DNA from: Scenedesmus sp. ARA3
Taxonomy: Eukaryota; Chlorophyta; Chlorophyceae; Sphaeropleales; Scenedesmaceae
NCBI GenBank assembly: GCA_004335835.1
Contig: RWJK01001429.1
Span: forward strand, 62,001-126,000
Length of the DNA: 64,000 nucleotides
Reading direction: 5' to 3'
Shown: one piece after another, positions 59,461-64,000 of the stretch
How the letters are laid out: each line of letters begins with the position of its first letter
Position numbering within the stretch: the first letter of the stretch is position 1
Notes under the pieces: model-generated
Seen by the model: only the letters and a program-made list of their open reading frames with translations
Told to the model about the DNA's origin: nothing
Databases searched by the model: none
Position numbers and translations under genes: made by a program

Positions 59461-60077
59461 GGTTGAGGTGGATGTAGAAATGCAGTAAGGCCGACACTTA
59501 AGTTGCAACTTGCACGGAATGTCAGCAGGCACAGCTGGCTGCCAATGGTAACAGCTGCCACATCAGCGTAGAGAAAAGCTCTCGCCACCACAGGCAGCTG
59601 CGTGGCCTTGCCATAAGGTATACATTGTTGCTGGAAACATGTTGCAGCTGCGCATGCAGTTGCCAGCTGGCCATGTGCACAGCAAGATGAATCAAGAGGT
59701 TGCTTCTGACAGTAGAACCGGTTTCTGCGCTGGGACATGTTTCTCTTGTGGTTGTTGCGGTGCTTGACGCTTTTGCGTGTCTCTGGTGATGTTATGCGTC
59801 CCTGCAACGTTCCGTGTTTTCTGGCGGGAGCAGCCTCTTTCCCGCCCAACTGAAAAGCAAGCAAGACACACCAGACCTGCTGCTAATTTCTTAACTAAAT
59901 AATAAGCTGGTTGACTCGAACTTTGTTGACTACATGGTGCGACCACAGCTTGCTGCCCTGCTGACCGTCGGATGATTCGTCAGGCTCGAGCTTCAAAGCG
60001 TATATCGCCAGCTCACAATGTGAAGACAATTTTATAATCGTCGGCAAAAGGGCTTTTTCGTAAAGTGTTGTGTCAGA

Positions 60078-60082
60078 TTACA
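60078..60082 (-). terminator. Putative TGTAA poly(A) signal of the vWA gene
   Basis: TGTAA on the minus strand about 440 bp past the vWA stop codon. Confidence 0.4.
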
Positions 60083-60518
60083 ACTGTCCTCGACCCTGTG
60101 GTGCAAGGGTCGTGTTCAGCATATGCACCTGCTGCTGCTGCTGCTTCACACCTGAGATAGCTAAAGCACTCTTGCACCAGCTATGCACACAGGGAGTGTT
60201 CAACATTGGAGCAATCGGCATGTCGAGTATAAGAATGATCTGGGTGTTCATACGCTGGTACTGCCCCACTGCCCAAGGCCATGCCAGTCCCCCTCAGGGG
60301 GCGCAGGGCCTGCGTGCATGCACATGTGCGAGGCTTGTGCGTGCAAGCGTCACAACAGAGTAATTGCAGCCACTGGATTCAGTTGCAGATTTGGCTGCAC
60401 CCAATGGCTTCCAAGGCACAATGCTATGGTGGGTGGTCTTGAAGGTGGCGCCGTGAGGTTGCACCCGGTCGACTGCAGGTGCCTGGGCCAGCCTGGCCAG
60501 GCCAGCGCCACATGTTTG

Positions 60519-63500
60519 CTACTCATCACCCTCGTCATATGATGGGTCAATGCTGCCAACCTGCAGCAGGCGCAAAAATAACAGGCTGTAGAAACACATG
60601 TGCTGGCATGCTGGCGGCAGAGGATGTGCACAGAGGAACAGCACGGTCGTATGGCTGGGATAAAGTGACGCGACATTGCTGGTGCATGCAACCTCAAGCA
60701 AATGTGTGTGCCGCCATCGCCCGCGCACCATGATCTTGACCAGCCACAGCTCGGGGCTGAGCTGAATGCCGCGCCGCTGGTACTCCACGCTCTCCAGCTC
60801 GTAGTAGCTGGTGCAGTCGATGCTGTGCGTGCAGCATTGTCATAGATCGGCAGTGCAGGCACAGCAGGAGGCACAGCAGCACATCAGTTGCGGAGCAAGC
60901 ACAGATGGCTGCAGCTGGTCACAGGATGCTGTCAGTACGCTTGCAGATGTGTGTGTTGTATCCAGCTGTTGTAAAGAAAGCTGTTACCAAAATGGCAACA
61001 GAAGCACGTGCAAGCTGGAAAGCAAACTTGCGCAGTTTGCCACCAACACACATCCTGCTGCCAGGCAGTCAGCCAGCATTGCAAGCTGCCAGATGGGGGG
61101 CACGGCCAGAAGCTACTTGTCAAGCCGCCCCACAAAACTGGCAGCAGCATCTCACTGCTTGTGATGTACTGCTTACCTATTGCCGACCTCAGGATGCTTG
61201 TCCAGCTGGCCAAGGAACGCCTGTGCCCGCTGGTCCTTGCCAACCTACGGGGACAGTGCATCGGCACACAATTCATGACTTGCCGGATGGATGCTTGTTC
61301 ACATCAAAATCTAGCTGGCCAGCTGCCATGGCAGATGACCGATTCATTACACAAACCATGCAACCGCTGCATCATCAACTCCCCGGCAGAGGCTGTCACT
61401 GCTTGGGTCAGGCGTGCTGTGCAAACCCCACCTGTGCAAACTCAAAGGCCACTGCCTTGGGGCCATACTGAGCGGCCAGTCTGCTGCGGGCCTCCTTGAT
61501 CACCTGCAGGCCAGGTGCAGGTATCATCAATTGCCGCAGCCACAGCCTGAGCGTTGCGCCGCTGCGACACGCGAGCGCACATGCGCATTTTAGACACTAC
61601 GTTCATGTTGCTGCTATGGGCTCTGGGCATGGCAGGGCTAGTTGTTCGCACCTGCACCACTTTGTCGGTTGGGTTGTCTGTTGGCTCGCCATCTGTGATG
61701 GTCAGCACCAGGACAGGCTTGGCCAGCTGGCTGCTGGCTGCCAGGCTGAACACAATGGGCTGCAGCACCTTGGCCTGCATGCTGGTGGCCAGAGGGGTCA
61801 GGCCGCTGTACTGCACAGCAGCCAGCAGCGCTGACACATCAGCAGCAGACCTGCAGCAGCAGACAAGCAGCAGTAGTATCAGGTGTTGGTGGTGGAACAC
61901 ACATTGCGAGGGTGCATAACAGCAGCAGTGCTGCTGAAATAGATTGCTGGTCTGCTGCAGTGCAGCTGTCTCCTGAAACTGCCTACTGTTTCACACAGGA
62001 TTGATAACGGCACTGCGGCTGTTAAACAGGCTGCAGCGGGTGTTGCCGGCGGCACTCACCGGATGCCATTGCCCTGTTTGTCAGAGTTCATGAAGCGCAC
62101 GAGGATGCCATCATCATCAAACAGGGTGGCAATCTCAGCAACCTGCATGAGACGCAGCAGGTTCAACGACTGTGTGTTACAGGGCACATACAAAGGTATG
62201 CAATGTAGCTGTGGCAAGGAGCAGGTTGTGCTGTGCAAGCATGCGAGGGCGGCTGCAGAGCTGGACTAATCCCAACAGCAACATGATATTCCGCCATGAT
62301 AAGATGCACATACACTCATGTATGTGCTATGCAGCATCGCTGGCGCACCTTGCTGCCGATCATCTTCAGGTCCTCAACGCGCTCCCCGTTCTCCTCAAAG
62401 GCCATGCTGCCGCTGTCATCAGCTGCAGCAGACAGACACAACACAACTGTTGGTCTCCGCTCTCCACACACCAGAGCTAGCAGTGGCACATGCTGCCAGG
62501 GTGCCATTCTGCAAGTCACAAGGAAGACTGCAGCAGCACACTGCATGCAGTTACACTGCTGCCGCAGCTGCCGCCTCACCGAACAGCACGATATCGTACA
62601 GCGCCAGGCTGGCCAGGTCCAGCGCCATCTCAACAGGCATGCGCCACCTGGTGAAACAGGCCGTGGTGCACAGCGATAGCGTGAAAGTGAGCAGAGCTAT
62701 TGTAGCATGCTGCTGCTGAGGACCAGCACCTCATGCAGCGCATGCATAATCTATGCTGGCATTGCAGGCTAGTAGCACAGGCACGTCAGCAAGCTTTTTA
62801 CTTGTCTAACAACACTGCAGTGGCAGTTTGTGTAGCAGCACAGTGTATGTGCCTTGCTTGCACTGTGGCAACGAGCCACTCACCTTGCAGCCAGGTCCCT
62901 GAAGTTAACTCGCGCATCCAGGCGGCTGGCCAGCGCCTGCAAGGCCTGGGGCGGGTAGAAGCGCTGCAGCTGGTTGGCAGCAACCACAGAGCTGAGCTTG
63001 GCGTGGATTGCACCAGCCATGCCCCCAGGGGCACCCCCAGCAACAGGGCCTGCAGTTGGCCCTGGCATACCCAGCGGCTGCTGTTGCATTTGGGCACCTG
63101 CTGCTGGTGCGCCTGGTGGGCCCATGGGGTAGGCAGATGTCTGATACTGCTGCTGCTGTTGCTGGTTTCCTTGGGGTCCTGGCTGCATGGTCATGCTGGG
63201 GCCAGGCATGGGTGCACCTGGGGGAGGCATCCCAGGAGCTGCCCCAAAGCCAGTACCTGGCATGGCCTGCGGTGGTGCCTGTGCTGCACCATAAGCGCCG
63301 CTGGCAGGCTGGTAGGGCCCAGCAGGCATGCCTTGAGGTGCAGGCATCATACCCATGCTGCCAGGTGCACCAGGCATTGGCTGCTGGCCATAAGGAGCTG
63401 GAGGAGCAGAGGGGGCTGCACCGTAAGGGGCACCATAGGGGGCACCAGCAGCGCCTGCGTTGGTTGGGTACATAGCTGGGCCAGGCATGCCTGCCCCTTG

Positions 63501-63569
63501 AGGGGCGCCCATTGCCATGACGAGGCCACCTGCGGCCTGGGCGGCCTGCAGCTTGGACGCCAGGCCCAT
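60519..63569 (-). CDS. von Willebrand factor A-domain protein with Pro/Gly/Met/Gln-rich N-terminus
   Basis: Exons: 63569-62884, 62647-62580, 62422-62349, 62142-62060, 61850-61652, 61503-61432, 61244-61177, 60822-60729, 60560-60519; 1386 nt, 461 residues, all in phase. The first 190 residues form a low-complexity PGM/GAP/YGAPYGA segment. A short helical linker (FYPPQALQALASRLDARVNF) leads to the vWA fold: YDIVLFADDSGSMAFEENG (MIDAS D-x-S-x-S at 253-257), VAEIATLFDDDGILVRFMNS, GLTPLATSM (MIDAS Thr), PVLVLTITDGEPTDN (MIDAS Asp), KAVAFEFAQVGKDQRAQAFL and the acidic end SIDPSYDEGDE. The complete MIDAS predicts divalent-metal-dependent ligand binding. Similar intracellular vWA proteins with disordered N-termini occur in plants and fungi with no settled role. 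The start is the ATG giving MGLASKLQAAQAAGG; no in-frame ATG lies close upstream. Confidence 0.9.
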
Positions 63570-64000
63570 GGTGTGATTGGGTTGGGCTGCTGCTGTGTGC
63601 TGAGCAGACGAGCTGGCTGTCACTTGAGTAGCTTTGACGTGCTAGGCGTTTACTGCAGCCTTGGGTGCGTAAACCTGTGTCAATGTATGCAGATACTACT
63701 CGGACGCCACTGTACGTTGCTAGTTGTAGACGTGTGCACCTGCAGGACCAACACGAACTCTCGGAGCTAGCGGCTGTCCAAGGTAGCAGCTGGTAGAAGC
63801 AATAAACAAGGAGGTAGTCACAACAGTGTGTGTTTAGTGGTTATGCTTAGCTCAACTAGCATCGCGGTCCGCCCTTGTAGCTCACTGCTACAGCCGCGAG
63901 AGCTCCATACCAGCGAGTAATTGTACTTCAATCGAAGGCAGTAAAAAAGGGGGTTCAGCCAACCTAAACGTCAGATGCCTTCTAAAAAGCTGCAGAAGTA
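63570..64000. promoter_or_regulatory. Upstream region of the vWA gene
   Basis: 431 bp to the window edge. It should contain the 5' UTR and promoter of the minus-strand vWA gene. No further exon or tRNA-like fold was recognised. Confidence 0.35.

Larger units (their letters stand above)
58822..60518. other. Convergent 3' region with tandem repeats
   Basis: 1.7 kb between the HPAT-like and vWA stop codons. It holds a TGTAA at 58966-58970, the 51/52-bp tandem array at 59141-59460, an A/T-rich stretch near 59880-60070, and a minus-strand TGTAA at 60078-60082. No gene could be supported. Confidence 0.5.

Noticed and set aside
59911..59925. A tRNA B-box-like GTTCGAGTC on the minus strand
   Set aside because: The flanking bases do not form a T-stem, and no acceptor stem or A-box lies at the right distance.

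Overview
The window is nuclear DNA of a green alga. Nearly every gene is split by many short GT-AG introns. CAG/CTG triplets dominate coding and intronic sequence, giving Gln, Ser and Ala runs. TGTAA motifs follow several stop codons, as is usual for chlorophyte poly(A) signals. Several products carry plastid-type N-termini (FKBP, SOUL and a small membrane protein), and one is a hydroxyproline O-arabinosyltransferase-like enzyme, fitting a Hyp-rich glycoprotein wall. The CAG bias suggests a Scenedesmus/Tetradesmus-like sphaeroplealean; this is an inference from composition, not a sequence match.

I rebuilt 16 protein genes by following reading frame and phase across splice sites; 15 close as complete in-frame models. 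Left to right: WDR7-like WD40 protein (-, 3' end outside the window); NAD-dependent glycerol-3-phosphate dehydrogenase (+); a 1361-residue acidic low-complexity protein (-); FKBP-type prolyl isomerase (-); SOUL haem-binding protein (+); two membrane proteins of unknown function (+,+); fumarylacetoacetase (-); TRIP13/PCH2 AAA+ ATPase (-); a basic-tailed protein of unknown function (+); ZIP metal transporter (-); SET-domain protein (+); SLC35F-type transporter (+); TCP11-domain protein (-); HPAT-like glycosyltransferase (+); vWA-domain protein (-).

The layout is compact. Five gene pairs are head-to-head over 230-553 bp (WDR7/GPDH, FKBP/SOUL, TRIP13/unknown, ZIP/SET, TCP11/HPAT) and probably share promoter regions. 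Five pairs converge. The genes do not form one pathway: they are a housekeeping mix of lipid-precursor synthesis, tyrosine catabolism, plastid proteostasis, metal and solute transport, chromatin or protein methylation, HORMA remodelling and wall glycosylation. I saw no tRNA, rRNA, CRISPR array, transposase or viral gene.

The least explained items are a repeated acidic Pro-Leu motif in the 1361-residue protein, CTG-repeat tracts used directly upstream of 3' splice sites, a 51/52-bp tandem repeat whose units each keep a palindrome, a 26-bp minisatellite inside a TCP11 intron, and a 50-N assembly gap inside a CTG expansion in a fumarylacetoacetase intron.
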